The notes under the pieces were generated by a model. It worked only from the letters and a program-made list of their open reading frames with translations, was not told the DNA's origin and searched no databases. A stretch of 64,000 nucleotides of DNA, from contig JAFYPH010000058.1 of NCBI GenBank assembly GCA_017547585.1, forward strand, positions 1 to 64,000. Reading direction: 5' to 3'. Below, in pieces: positions 53,486 to 62,427 of the stretch. Position numbers and translations under genes: made by a program. This DNA comes from Bacteroidaceae bacterium (GTDB taxonomy: Bacteria; Bacteroidota; Bacteroidia; Bacteroidales; Bacteroidaceae). The first letter of the stretch is position 1. Every line of letters begins with the position of its first letter.

Positions 53486-53526
53486 CAAATATACAGCCTC
53501 GCATAGTACCTTGCAATACACAGTAC
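53486..53526 (-). promoter_or_regulatory. padR-pspC promoter with candidate PadR operator
   Basis: Minus strand -33 TTG (53514-53516), 20 bp, -7 TATATTTG (53486-53493). A 21-nt element with GTAC at both ends (53506-53509 and 53523-53526) encloses TTGCAATAC and covers the -33 box. PadR proteins commonly repress their own operon, so this is the likely operator. The inverted symmetry is inexact inside. Confidence 0.6.
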
Positions 53527-53624
53527 CAATATTTAACAATCATTAACAATCAACCGCCACAAAAAACATAATAGTGCCGCAGTTGTTTATAGGATGAATT
53601 TTATAAACAAAAACTGATAAAAGT

Positions 53625-55085
53625 ATGTCTTCTAACGTTCAAAAAACCATTAAATTGGGAGTATTCACACTCGCCATCATGAACGTGACGGCCGTCGTGT
53701 CGTTGCGCGGACTGCCCGCCGAGGCCGAATATGGAGTTTCGTCGGCCTTCTACTATCTTTTTGCGGCAATAGTTTTTCTTATTCCCACGGCTCTTGTGGC
53801 CGCCGAGCTTGCAGCGATGTTTCAGGACAAGCAGGGAGGAGTGTTTCGCTGGGTGGGCGAGGCTTTCGGCAAGCGTGCGGGGTTTCTCGCAATATGGCTG
53901 CAGTGGATAGAGAGCACAATATGGTACCCCACGGTGCTCACCTTCGGAGCGGTGGCCTTTGCGTTCATAGGCACCAACGACGCGCGGGACATGGCTCTTG
54001 CCTCGAACAAGCTGTACACGCTGGCGGTGGTGCTCATCATCTATTGGCTGGCAACATTTATTTCGCTGAAAGGACTTGGATGGGTGAGTAAAGTGGCGAA
54101 GATTGGCGGACTCGTGGGAACGATTATTCCCGCTGCGCTGCTCATTGTGCTTGCGATTATCTATCTTGCGTCGGGCGGAGTGTCGCAGATGAATTTCGAC
54201 GGGCGCTTCTTCCCGGACATCACCAAGCTGGACAATCTGGTGCTTGCCTCGGGAATTTTCCTCTTCTACGCGGGAATGGAAATGACCGGAATTCACGTAA
54301 AGGACATGGAAAATTCGTCGCGCAACTATCCGAGGGCGATATTCATCGGCGCGTTCATCACCGTGCTTATCTTTGTGCTTGGAACATTCTCGCTGGGAAT
54401 CATAATTCCGCAGAAGGATATTAACCTTACGCAGAGCCTGCTGGTGGGCTTCGACAACTATTTTAAATTTGTACACGCATCGTGGCTCTCGCCCATAATC
54501 GCCATTGCCCTCGCTTTCGGAGTGCTTGCGGGAGTGCTCACATGGGTGTCGGGCCCCTCGAAGGGACTTTTCGCCGTGGGAAAGGCCGGTTATCTGCCGC
54601 CCTTCTTCCAGAAAGAGAACAAGATAGGAGTGCAGAAGAATATTCTGCTGCTACAGGGTGCGGCAGTGACGCTGCTGAGCCTGCTGTTTGTGGTGATGCC
54701 CTCGGTGCAGAGCTTCTATCAGATTCTTTCGCAGCTGACGGTGCTTCTCTACCTTATAATGTATCTGCTGATGTTCGCTGCGGCTATCTACCTAAGGTAC
54801 AGCATGAAGAAGAGCGAACGCCCCTTCCGCATAGGAAAGAGCGGAAACGCGCTTATGTGGGTGGTTGCAGGCATGGGATTTTTGGGCAGTCTGCTCGCTT
54901 TTGTGCTCAGCTTCATTCCCCCGGCACAGATTGCCATCGGTAGCAACGCCGTGTGGTACGCAGTGCTCACAATAGGCTGCATAGTGGTAGTTATTGCACC
55001 TTTTATAATATATGCTGCGCGAAAGCCCGGATGGGTGGACAAGAATTCCACCTTCGAGCCCTTCCATTGGGAGGAAAAGAAGTAG
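53625..55085 (+). CDS. APC superfamily amino acid permease, GadC-like
   Basis: A 486-residue protein with 12 predicted hydrophobic segments. LGVFTLAIMNVTAVVSLRGLP near the N-terminus, EYGVSSAFYYLFAAIVFLIPTALVAAELAAMF, then GIFLFYAGMEMTGIHVKDMENSSRNYPRA (TM6 region) are those of the glutamate/GABA antiporter GadC group. It ends RKPGWVDKNSTFEPFHWEEKK, without the long C-plug helix of Escherichia GadC, so pH gating may differ. No glutamate decarboxylase or glutaminase gene is beside it. It converges on the Kef antiporter gene with an 11-nt gap. Confidence 0.85.
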   Translation: MSSNVQKTIKLGVFTLAIMNVTAVVSLRGLPAEAEYGVSSAFYYLFAAIVFLIPTALVAAELAAMFQDKQGGVFRWVGEAFGKRAGFLAIWLQWIESTIWYPTVLTFGAVAFAFIGTNDARDMALASNKLYTLAVVLIIYWLATFISLKGLGWVSKVAKIGGLVGTIIPAALLIVLAIIYLASGGVSQMNFDGRFFPDITKLDNLVLASGIFLFYAGMEMTGIHVKDMENSSRNYPRAIFIGAFITVLIFVLGTFSLGIIIPQKDINLTQSLLVGFDNYFKFVHASWLSPIIAIALAFGVLAGVLTWVSGPSKGLFAVGKAGYLPPFFQKENKIGVQKNILLLQGAAVTLLSLLFVVMPSVQSFYQILSQLTVLLYLIMYLLMFAAAIYLRYSMKKSERPFRIGKSGNALMWVVAGMGFLGSLLAFVLSFIPPAQIAIGSNAVWYAVLTIGCIVVVIAPFIIYAARKPGWVDKNSTFEPFHWEEKK

Positions 55086-55096
55086 CAGGAGAGGGA

Positions 55097-57154
55097 CTAC
55101 ATTGTCGGCGGCATTTCTGTCATATCCGAGTCGATGGAGTAACCGTTGGGGTATATGAGCAGAATGCTGCGGCCTGTGTAGTTGCGCTGAATCTGCGTAA
55201 AAATGTGGTCGAGCGACGGACGGAACGAGATTGAGCCGCGGCGGGCGCTGACAACGATGAGCAGATGATCGGGCTTCACAAGCTCGGAGATACGCTTGAG
55301 GTCGTTACCACCGTCAGTCTCGTAGAATTCGGCGCGTATACGGCTCTTTGTATCCTTTATATGCTTTCTAATAAGATTCATTGTGTCTATGTGACCATGA
55401 TACATTATGCGGCAGCCGAGGCCCACCGCCAGACGTTCAGTCTGCTCTACCCAATGGAAGAATCCCGCCTCGAACTCTGTCTTTGCAGGAAAGGTGATGT
55501 GTATGCAGCGGATGGTGTTTATGGGCATCGTCAGACGCGCCATAATTATCTGACAATAGAGGCCGGTGAGAAGCTCGGGCAGCACAGTGCCGAGGAAAAA
55601 GTCATTGGGCGACGACTTTTCGTGGAATCCCACGATAAGCTCGCTGTAGGCATTCTCTTTCATTTCGTGGATAATACCGTGCGAAATGTTGGTAGTGAGA
55701 CGCAATTTCGTGAGCAGCTGCACGTTGACGCTCGCTGCAATATCCGACGCTTGGTCGAGGATTTTCGCACCGCGCGCCATCTGATTCTCATCCTCGTCGA
55801 GCACCACATTCACAGCCGAGAGAGGCACCTTTGAATTCTCTTTGCGCAGCATGAAGGCAAGATTCATCAGGCGGTCGACCATTCCCGGATTCGCGAGACT
55901 GATGAGAGTCTTGTCCGCAGTTTCTACGGGCTTCTCCACTACCTCGCCCGAAACGGCAATCTTGCGCGACGAATTCTCGGTGATTATAGAGCTCACGACG
56001 CAGGTGACGAGTATAAGCACGATGGTGCCATTGAGGACATCATCGTTGAGCAGACGCGAGCCATCCTCGAGGATAATATTGTATCCGACAAGCACAGCTG
56101 CAAGTGTCGCAGCAGCCTGGGCGTTGCTGAGGCCGAACATCAGTCGGCGTTCGTCGCCGGACATTCCGTAGACCTTTTGTGTGACAAGCGACGCAAGCCA
56201 CTTTCCGAAAAGCGCAATCGCTATCATCACTCCGGCAACCATCAGGGCATTGCCGTTACCGAAAAGCACCTTCAGGTTAATTATCATTCCCACGCCTATG
56301 AGGAAATAGGGAATAAATATCGCATTTCCCACAAACTCAATGTGCTTCATCAGAGGCGAAGAACGGGGAATGAGCCTGTTGAGTGCAAGACCCGTGACAA
56401 AGGCGCCGAGGATACCCTCCATGCCCACAAGCTCCATGAGGCCCGCGCCCAGGAAGAGCATGGCCATCACAAAAATATACTGGATAATTCCGTCGTTGTA
56501 TTTTCTGAAGAAGTAACGTGCCACACGCGGAAATACGAACATTATCACCAGCGTCAGCAGTACCATCTTCACAAGCAACAGCGGCAGGAACCAGCCCCCC
56601 GCCTCGCCTTTGTACATTCCGCCGATTACGGCAAGCACGAAAAGCGTGAGGGTGTCGGTGACAATTGTTCCTCCGACGGCAAAGTTCACGCAGCGCAGAC
56701 GCGAAAGACCGTAACGAGCAACGATAGGATAGGCTATGAGCGTGTGCGAGGCGTACATACTCGCCAGCAGCACCGAGGCTGCAAGGCCGTAGTCGAGCAC
56801 TATAATATTTGCAGCGATTCCTATCGCAAGCGGGAATATGAATGCCGTAAGGCCCAACAACAGCGCCCCACCCTTGGCCATCTTCATCTCCTGCATATTA
56901 ATTTCGAGGCTGGCGAGGAACATTATATAAAAGAGTCCCACGTCGCCGAAAAGCTCGAAACTGCTGTCGTGTGCCAGAATGTTCAGTCCGTGAGGGCCAA
57001 TGAGAAGGCCCGCAAAGATCATGCCTATAATATGCGGCAGACGCATCTTTGTGAACAGGATAGGCGCAAACAATATTATGCACAGCACCAGGAAGAATAT
57101 CCAGGTGGTGTCGGTTATCGGGAACAGGGAACTTAAATTCATCGCATCCATCAT
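55097..57154 (-). CDS. Kef-type monovalent cation:proton antiporter with Usp-like C-terminus
   Basis: A 685-residue protein. An N-terminal CPA2 transporter domain (about 1-390, many helices, with IGMIFAGLLIGPHGLNIL, YASHTLIAYPIVARYGL and GAFVTGLALNRLIPRSSPL) precedes a soluble C-terminal region (about 410-680) without a canonical RCK glycine motif, arranged like two universal stress protein folds (VPLSAVNVVLDEDENQ, SELIVGFHEKSSPNDFFLGTVLPELL). It exchanges K+ or Na+ for H+ across the inner membrane. In Bacteroides such antiporters can occur in acid-resistance loci with GadC. It is probably monocistronic. Confidence 0.88.
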   Translation of the reverse strand: MMDAMNLSSLFPITDTTWIFFLVLCIILFAPILFTKMRLPHIIGMIFAGLLIGPHGLNILAHDSSFELFGDVGLFYIMFLASLEINMQEMKMAKGGALLLGLTAFIFPLAIGIAANIIVLDYGLAASVLLASMYASHTLIAYPIVARYGLSRLRCVNFAVGGTIVTDTLTLFVLAVIGGMYKGEAGGWFLPLLLVKMVLLTLVIMFVFPRVARYFFRKYNDGIIQYIFVMAMLFLGAGLMELVGMEGILGAFVTGLALNRLIPRSSPLMKHIEFVGNAIFIPYFLIGVGMIINLKVLFGNGNALMVAGVMIAIALFGKWLASLVTQKVYGMSGDERRLMFGLSNAQAAATLAAVLVGYNIILEDGSRLLNDDVLNGTIVLILVTCVVSSIITENSSRKIAVSGEVVEKPVETADKTLISLANPGMVDRLMNLAFMLRKENSKVPLSAVNVVLDEDENQMARGAKILDQASDIAASVNVQLLTKLRLTTNISHGIIHEMKENAYSELIVGFHEKSSPNDFFLGTVLPELLTGLYCQIIMARLTMPINTIRCIHITFPAKTEFEAGFFHWVEQTERLAVGLGCRIMYHGHIDTMNLIRKHIKDTKSRIRAEFYETDGGNDLKRISELVKPDHLLIVVSARRGSISFRPSLDHIFTQIQRNYTGRSILLIYPNGYSIDSDMTEMPPTM

Positions 57155-57180
57155 CGCTAAAAGTTTTTACCGCACGGCCG

Positions 57181-58536
57181 TTACCAAGTGTAAGAGAGTC
57201 CGAGCATCATATTCTGATACAACTGCCAATATCCGTAGTCGTCGCTGCGCAGGCTGCGAGCCTTGTCATCGAAGCGCGAGTGGATGAACATTTCGGCAGA
57301 GATATATTTGTTGAAACTGAACGAGAAGGTATTCTCCCAATCGTGCTCTACACGCGCATAGGTCGTATAGTAGTAGAAACGGGTCTTCCACGTAAAGTTT
57401 TTCAAGAGTTTCAAAGTGGCATTGACCTCGAGCTTGGTACCGAAGTCCTCGTAGTGGTGACGTCCCTCGCGTATTCCATAGTGGGCCACGGCAAGGTCGC
57501 CGTACCTTACGAAGCGGTAGTTGTAGGCCGACAGAGGCGCAAGGTAGACAGAGAGCGAGCCTTTGGAAATTGTGGGCTTAAAGTCGATACCGAACGAGAA
57601 GTTGGCGTTGAACGGAGCCATGAAATTCGAACGGTAGTTTGTCTGGTTGGCGTCGTAGAAGGGAAGGAACTGTGTCCACACCTGGGCCTGCACCGTGTAG
57701 TAGAAGTTCTTCATTCCCTTGTAGTTGAGTTTGGAAGTGAAACGCAAAAGGTCCTGATTGGTCTTTACACTGTGCACTGTATCGGACGGCGCTGTATAGA
57801 AGCCGAGCTTCGCCTCGAGGTTATTCTCGAACTGCACCTTTTTCTTGTCGTCGTATTTCAGTTTGAAATTGGCAACAACGAGCATAGTCTTTGTATTTTC
57901 ACCGCCTCGGTGCCAATTGTCCGAGAAGAAGTTCTGTGTGTAGTTGATGCCGAAGCCTCCCGATGTGTGCCAATAGTTGGGCTTCACGACTTTTGTCGCA
58001 AGGTCGCCCTGAACATTGTCGGGCATTTCTATGGGCTGAATGGCAGGAAGGATGATTCCCGAAATCTGCTGAGTATTTACATCGTTGGCGGTAATCTCCT
58101 TGCGCAGTTCATCCTCGGTGGCCCACACGCGCGAAGGATTGTTCTTGTAGAGGTTGAGCAGCACTCCGCCAATGACACGGCTGCGCTCGGCATCGTCGCC
58201 CAGACGGGTACCCTGTGCGGCGCCATCGAAGACAATATCTTTGTAGAACTCTTCGCCAAGCACCGACCTATAGAGTGTGGGGCGCACAAACATTCGCACA
58301 AAAGCGGGATTAGTGTACTCCTCGGCCTCGGTGCTGTCGATTGCCAATGTATCGAATTTCGCAACGAGCGAATCGAGACGTGCGGTAAAAAAGGATTTTA
58401 CATCCGACTGGCTACCGGCCGACAAAAGGGTGTCGGCAACAATAGTGTCGTTACATTCATAAAGAGTGCCGCCGGCCGCAAACACTTTTATGTTTGCAAC
58501 CACCGCCAATATGAGCAAGAGGAGTATATTTCTCAT
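57181..58536 (-). CDS. DUF3078 family outer-membrane protein
   Basis: A 451-residue protein. A signal peptide (MRNILLLLILAVVANIKVFA) is followed by an N-terminal region and then the DUF3078 barrel: NYWHTSGGFGINYTQNFFSDNWHRGGENTKTML, KLKYDDKKKVQFENNLEAKLGF and terminal YQNMMLGLSYTW. Family members are predicted outer-membrane barrels of Bacteroidota without known function. The start at 58536 begins the signal peptide; upstream in-frame sequence lies in the leader. It follows the antiporter gene region on the same strand but with its own promoter. Confidence 0.85.
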   Translation of the reverse strand: MRNILLLLILAVVANIKVFAAGGTLYECNDTIVADTLLSAGSQSDVKSFFTARLDSLVAKFDTLAIDSTEAEEYTNPAFVRMFVRPTLYRSVLGEEFYKDIVFDGAAQGTRLGDDAERSRVIGGVLLNLYKNNPSRVWATEDELRKEITANDVNTQQISGIILPAIQPIEMPDNVQGDLATKVVKPNYWHTSGGFGINYTQNFFSDNWHRGGENTKTMLVVANFKLKYDDKKKVQFENNLEAKLGFYTAPSDTVHSVKTNQDLLRFTSKLNYKGMKNFYYTVQAQVWTQFLPFYDANQTNYRSNFMAPFNANFSFGIDFKPTISKGSLSVYLAPLSAYNYRFVRYGDLAVAHYGIREGRHHYEDFGTKLEVNATLKLLKNFTWKTRFYYYTTYARVEHDWENTFSFSFNKYISAEMFIHSRFDDKARSLRSDDYGYWQLYQNMMLGLSYTW

Positions 58537-58644
58537 AGTAAAATCCCTTAAAATTGTATTATACAACAAATTGCCCCAAACTCGACCGACTATTTGGGCC
58601 GGCCGTGCATTGCCACAAAGAAGATTCGGTGCAATATTCGAATG

Positions 58645-58675
58645 CAAATTTACATTATAAATATAGAAATTTCAA
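58645..58675 (-). promoter_or_regulatory. Promoter of the DUF3078 gene
   Basis: Minus strand TTG (58673-58675), 20 bp, TAAATTTG (58645-58652) then C. It predicts a leader of about 100 nt with a small CCCAAA/TTTGGG hairpin at 58575-58598. Confidence 0.65.
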
Positions 58676-58726
58676 AGAATAGAGAGATTTTTACTAGGAA
58701 TAAGGCGCAAAATAGTTTTATTTTTC

Positions 58727-58734
58727 TAACTTTG
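58727..58734 (+). promoter_or_regulatory. -7 element TAACTTTG for yidC
   Basis: A consensus -7 followed by C, 40 nt upstream of the yidC start. -33 is A+T rich without TTG. Confidence 0.5.
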
Positions 58735-58774
58735 CACGCTGTTATAAATTTAAGATAAAAGTACTAAAAAAATT

Positions 58775-60700
58775 ATGGACAAAAACAACCTCATAGGATT
58801 CGGATTGATAGGATTGGTTCTCGTGGCATTCGTATACTTCAACCAACCCGACCCACAGCAGATTGAGGCGCAGAAACGTTATCAGGATTCAATTACCGCA
58901 GTAATACAGCAGCAGGAGGCAATAGCAAGAGAGGCTGCATTGAAAGAGGCCGAGAAGGCCGAGGCACTGAGCAAGGACAGCTCATCGGTGCTCTTCAACG
59001 CACTCAACGGCGAGGAGAAATTCGTGACATTGGCTAACGAAAAGCTCAGTGTACGCATCTCTACCCTCGGCGGACGCGTATGCTCGGCTACTCTTGCCGA
59101 CTACAAAAACCAGCAGGGCGAGCCTGTGACACTCTTCAGCGAAGAGGACAACATCGGCGTTCGCAATGCGCGTCGCAGCAACGACAAAATCTATAACCAG
59201 CTCTATTTTACCATCGACGGCAAGCAGGAGAACATCGACACACGCAAGCTCTACTTTACCCCTTGCGAGGCTACTGACAGCAGTGTGGTGATGCGTCTCA
59301 ACTTCGGCGCCGACAGACACATTGACTTTATTTACAATCTGTTGCCCGAGAGCTACGTTGTCGACCTTTCAATAGAGGCGCACAACATGGAGAACATTCT
59401 TCCCGTAGCATCCAAGCAGATTAACATCGTTTGGGAGCAGCTTTTGCGTCAGCAGGAGAAGGGATTCAAGTTCGAGCAGCAGTATACTTCGCTCACATAC
59501 AAGCCCTTCGACGAGGACACTGATAAGCTGAGCGAGCATGGCGACGACAGCGAAAAGATTGAAGAGCCCGTTCAGTGGATTGCATTCAAGAACCAGTTCT
59601 TCTCGTGCATAATGGTCGCAAAGGACAATTTCGACAATGTTACTCTGCAGTCGGACACTATCCACGAGGGCAAAGGCTATATGAAAAACTGCTCGGCAGA
59701 CATGAGCGCACCCTTCGACCCCTCGGGCAAGATGGCTACAGACTTCTCATTCTACTTCGGCCCCAACAAGTTCAGCACTCTTAAAGAGAGCAACGAGCTC
59801 ATCGGCGGCGAGGACAACGACCTTCAGCTGCAGAAGCTCATCTACTTTGGATGGCCCATCGTACGCTGGATAAACAGATTCTTCATAATGTACCTCTTCG
59901 ACTGGCTCACAAGCTGGGGATTGAGCATGGGACTTGTGCTTCTGTTGCTCACACTCATCGTAAAGGCAATCGTGTACCCCTTCACATACAAGTCTTACGT
60001 TTCGTCGGCAAAGATGCGTGCGCTGAAGCCCTACATTGACGAGATTAACGCAAAATACCCCAAGCAGGAGGATGCAATGAAGAAACAGCAGGAGATTATG
60101 ATGCTTTACAGCAAATATGGCGCAAGCCCCATGGGTGGCTGTCTGCCCATGCTCATACAGATGCCTGTGTTCATCGCAATGTTCAACTTTGTGCCCAACG
60201 CCATCGAGCTTCGTCAGCAGAGCTTCTTGTGGGCGAGCGACCTCTCGACCTACGACGACGTAATCAGCTGGGGAACATCAATCTGGCCCTTCGGCAACCA
60301 CATCAGCCTCTTCTGTCTGCTCTTCTGCCTTGTACAGATTGCAAACACATACTACACTTCGAAGATGCAGCCCAATATGGGTGGCTCGCCCGAGCAGGAG
60401 CAGCAGATGAAAATCATGCGTTGGATGATGTATCTGATGCCTATCATCTTCTTCTTCATCTTCAACGACTACTCGGCAGGACTCAACTACTACTATTTCC
60501 TCTCGACACTCATCAGCGTGGGAATCTTTATCTATCTGCGCTACAAGGTGAACGAGAATGACCTGTTGAAAAAGATGGAGGCCTACTACGAGAAAAACAA
60601 AAACAACCCCACGAAGCGCACAAACTTCATGGCCAACCTCGAGGCTATGCAGAAAGAGCTTGAGCGCCGCAACGAGGAGCTGAAAAAGAACAACAAATAA
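58775..60700 (+). CDS. yidC: Membrane protein insertase YidC
   Basis: A 641-residue Oxa1/YidC protein. N-terminal anchor helix (NLIGFGLIGLVLVAFVYF), long periplasmic beta-sandwich (about 70-360: FVTLANEKLSVRISTLGGRV), then the core with YLFDWLTSWGLSMGLVLLLLTLIVKAIVYPFTYKSYVSSAKM, YSKYGASPMGGCLPMLIQMPVFIAMFN and LNYYYFLSTLISVGIFIYLRY. A Lys/Glu-rich C-tail ends the protein. It inserts membrane proteins alone or with SecYEG. It is followed by an unknown protein 26 nt downstream. Confidence 0.97.
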   Translation: MDKNNLIGFGLIGLVLVAFVYFNQPDPQQIEAQKRYQDSITAVIQQQEAIAREAALKEAEKAEALSKDSSSVLFNALNGEEKFVTLANEKLSVRISTLGGRVCSATLADYKNQQGEPVTLFSEEDNIGVRNARRSNDKIYNQLYFTIDGKQENIDTRKLYFTPCEATDSSVVMRLNFGADRHIDFIYNLLPESYVVDLSIEAHNMENILPVASKQINIVWEQLLRQQEKGFKFEQQYTSLTYKPFDEDTDKLSEHGDDSEKIEEPVQWIAFKNQFFSCIMVAKDNFDNVTLQSDTIHEGKGYMKNCSADMSAPFDPSGKMATDFSFYFGPNKFSTLKESNELIGGEDNDLQLQKLIYFGWPIVRWINRFFIMYLFDWLTSWGLSMGLVLLLLTLIVKAIVYPFTYKSYVSSAKMRALKPYIDEINAKYPKQEDAMKKQQEIMMLYSKYGASPMGGCLPMLIQMPVFIAMFNFVPNAIELRQQSFLWASDLSTYDDVISWGTSIWPFGNHISLFCLLFCLVQIANTYYTSKMQPNMGGSPEQEQQMKIMRWMMYLMPIIFFFIFNDYSAGLNYYYFLSTLISVGIFIYLRYKVNENDLLKKMEAYYEKNKNNPTKRTNFMANLEAMQKELERRNEELKKNNK

Positions 60701-60726
60701 CAAATATAATAAACAGATTATAAATC

Positions 60727-61362
60727 ATGGGTTTATTCAATTTCTTCAAAAAGAATCAGGAGCCGAAAGAGAAGGTAGGAGGCATGGAAGACTTCATGAC
60801 CCTCATACGCGTATACTATCAATCGGTGCTTGCTGCCAATCTGGGCATTACCAACATAGGAATGTTGCCCGACCTTGCAACATTCAAACGCACGCTGAAA
60901 GTAGCGACACAGAATAACAAGCTGGGCATTGCCGAGCGCAGCAAATGTAAGAAGATGCTCGAACAGCTCTACGGAATGAGCGATAGTTTCTTCAAAGAGA
61001 TTGACCTCTCTATCAAGCGCAACTGCAAGACCGTGAACGACGTACGCACATATCTTTTCGCATTCCAGGGATTCAACAACGACCTTATGATGCTCGTTAG
61101 CAACCTCATGCAGTGGAAGTTCCGCATCCCCGGCATTTTCCACAAACTGCTCTACGGAATGACCGAGAAGATTATAAACGACATTCTCACAAAGAACAGC
61201 TGGAAAGACGAGGCTACATTCAAGACCGTCTACGCAATCCGCCAACAGAAAGAGCGTCTGGGCTACTCGGCCGAATGGATGACACAGTATGTATACAAAA
61301 TTGTGACATTGGCCAAGAAAGAGCCGCGCTCAAAAGCAGCAGAGATTGAAGATAAGAAATAA
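60727..61362 (+). CDS. Conserved-looking cytosolic protein of unknown function, yidC operon
   Basis: A 211-residue, basic, mostly helical protein without signal peptide or membrane span. It starts MGLFNFFKKNQEPKEKVGG and continues MEDFMTLIRVYYQSVLAANLGITNIG, KCKKMLEQLYGMSDSFFKEIDLSIK, FQGFNNDLMMLVSNLMQWKFRIP and QKERLGYSAEWMTQYVYKIVTLAKK. I do not recognise the family. Close spacing to yidC suggests the two are coexpressed and it may aid membrane protein insertion or envelope biogenesis, but that is inference. A strong terminator follows. Confidence 0.75.
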   Translation: MGLFNFFKKNQEPKEKVGGMEDFMTLIRVYYQSVLAANLGITNIGMLPDLATFKRTLKVATQNNKLGIAERSKCKKMLEQLYGMSDSFFKEIDLSIKRNCKTVNDVRTYLFAFQGFNNDLMMLVSNLMQWKFRIPGIFHKLLYGMTEKIINDILTKNSWKDEATFKTVYAIRQQKERLGYSAEWMTQYVYKIVTLAKKEPRSKAAEIEDKK

Positions 61363-61370
61363 AATAAAGA

Positions 61371-61408
61371 TAAAATGTAACCGCAGCAACTGCTGCGGTT
61401 ACATTTTA
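61371..61408. terminator. Terminator of the yidC operon
   Basis: An 18-bp perfect stem (TAAAATGTAACCGCAGCA and its complement) with an AC loop, 8 nt past the stop. Confidence 0.88.
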
Positions 61409-61425
61409 TAATCCCCCCACCAACC

Positions 61426-62022
61426 ATGAACGAAGAGAGCAACTACAGCACAGAGAGACACCCTTGGGAGCCGTTTGCTCCGTCGGGCGCACGCGTGCTC
61501 TTTTTAGGCAGTTTTCCGCCACCGCGCAAACGCTGGACAATGGAATTCTACTACCCCAACAGACAGAATGACTTCTGGAAAATCATGGGAGAGATTTTCT
61601 TCGGCGACGCGAGCCACTTTATATTAAAAGAGGAGAAAGCCTTCAATCTGCCGCTCATAATAGAGACAATGACCGAGAAAGGCATCGCACTCTACGACAC
61701 AGGGCTCGAAGTGAAGCGCTTGAAAGGAAACGCATCGGACAACTTTCTGCAGATAGTCACCCCCACGGACATCGCAGGGCTGATGACAAAAATGCCCCAC
61801 TGCTGCACCATAGCCGTCACGGGCGAAAAGGCTGCCGCCACACTGCTCACGCCCTACAGCGAGACACCACCCGCCATCGGCCAAAAGAGAGAAATAGAGA
61901 TTGCTGGCAGAAAAGTCGAAGTGTGGCGCATGCCCTCGACGTCGCGCGCCTACCCTCTGCCTTTAGCCGAAAAAGCCGCATATTACCGCAGGATATTGGA
62001 GGCCGCAAAAGTCATTTTCTAA
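61426..62022 (+). CDS. Uracil-DNA glycosylase superfamily protein
   Basis: A 198-residue protein of the uracil-DNA glycosylase fold (mismatch-specific/UDG-like family). The first motif is VLFLGSFPPPRKRWTMEFYYPNRQNDFWKIMGEIF, the typical GSxP water-activating loop; the late motif VWRMPSTSRAYPLPL corresponds to the DNA-insertion loop (PSTSxA). LYDTGLEVKRLKGNASDNFL lies between. A DNA-repair role on uracil or related bases is inferred from the fold; exact specificity is unknown. It begins 17 nt after the terminator, with no recognisable promoter. Confidence 0.78.
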   Translation: MNEESNYSTERHPWEPFAPSGARVLFLGSFPPPRKRWTMEFYYPNRQNDFWKIMGEIFFGDASHFILKEEKAFNLPLIIETMTEKGIALYDTGLEVKRLKGNASDNFLQIVTPTDIAGLMTKMPHCCTIAVTGEKAAATLLTPYSETPPAIGQKREIEIAGRKVEVWRMPSTSRAYPLPLAEKAAYYRRILEAAKVIF

Positions 62023-62082
62023 AAAAAACAGCCCGCAAGGCCAAAAAAAGCGTTATTTTTTTCGATTCTCCAAAAATACCTA

Positions 62083-62090
62083 TATATTTG
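62083..62090 (+). promoter_or_regulatory. -7 element TATATTTG ahead of the coiled-coil gene
   Basis: TAnnTTTG at 62083-62090. The in-frame ATG at 62095 would lie at the transcription start itself, so the ATG at 62110 is the likelier start. Confidence 0.55.
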
Positions 62091-62109
62091 TAAAATGATT
62101 GGTGCAAAT

Positions 62110-62409
62110 ATGTACGAGAACGAAAAAAATACACTCACGCAATTTGAGAACAAGCTCCACGAACTGATTGCAAAATACAACAGTCTGAAGGAGCTCAATA
62201 GCCAACTGACGCAGATAATCGGCGAAAAGGATGAGCAGCTCAAAAATTTGCAGAGCCGTTACGACGAACTCGAGCAGAATTACACGAATCTCAAGCAGGC
62301 TCGCATGATAAGCATCAGCTACGAAGAGGTAGACAGTGCCAAGGAACACATTGCGAGACTTGTGCGTGAAATCGACCAATGCATTGATTCACTTATAAAA
62401 AAACAATAA
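62110..62409 (+). CDS. Small coiled-coil protein upstream of zapA
   Basis: A 99-residue, charged, almost wholly helical protein: MYENEKNTLTQFENKLHELIAKYNSLKELNSQLTQIIGEKDEQLKNLQSRYDELEQNY shows heptad spacing of Leu/Ile, then SISYEEVDSAKEHIARLVREIDQCIDSLIKK. No membrane segment. The coil plus its place 18 nt ahead of zapA suggests a division-associated factor analogous to ZapB, but sequence identity to ZapB is not evident. The start at 62110 follows the promoter reasoning above. It could also begin at 62095 with five extra residues. Confidence 0.7.
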   Translation: MYENEKNTLTQFENKLHELIAKYNSLKELNSQLTQIIGEKDEQLKNLQSRYDELEQNYTNLKQARMISISYEEVDSAKEHIARLVREIDQCIDSLIKKQ

Positions 62410-62427
62410 AAGAAGGGAGGCAAAGCA

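Noticed and set aside
56177-58551. Long open frames on plus (56177-57136 and 57280-58551)
   Set aside because: Both are antisense to genes with clear family motifs (Kef antiporter, DUF3078) and have no signals of their own.
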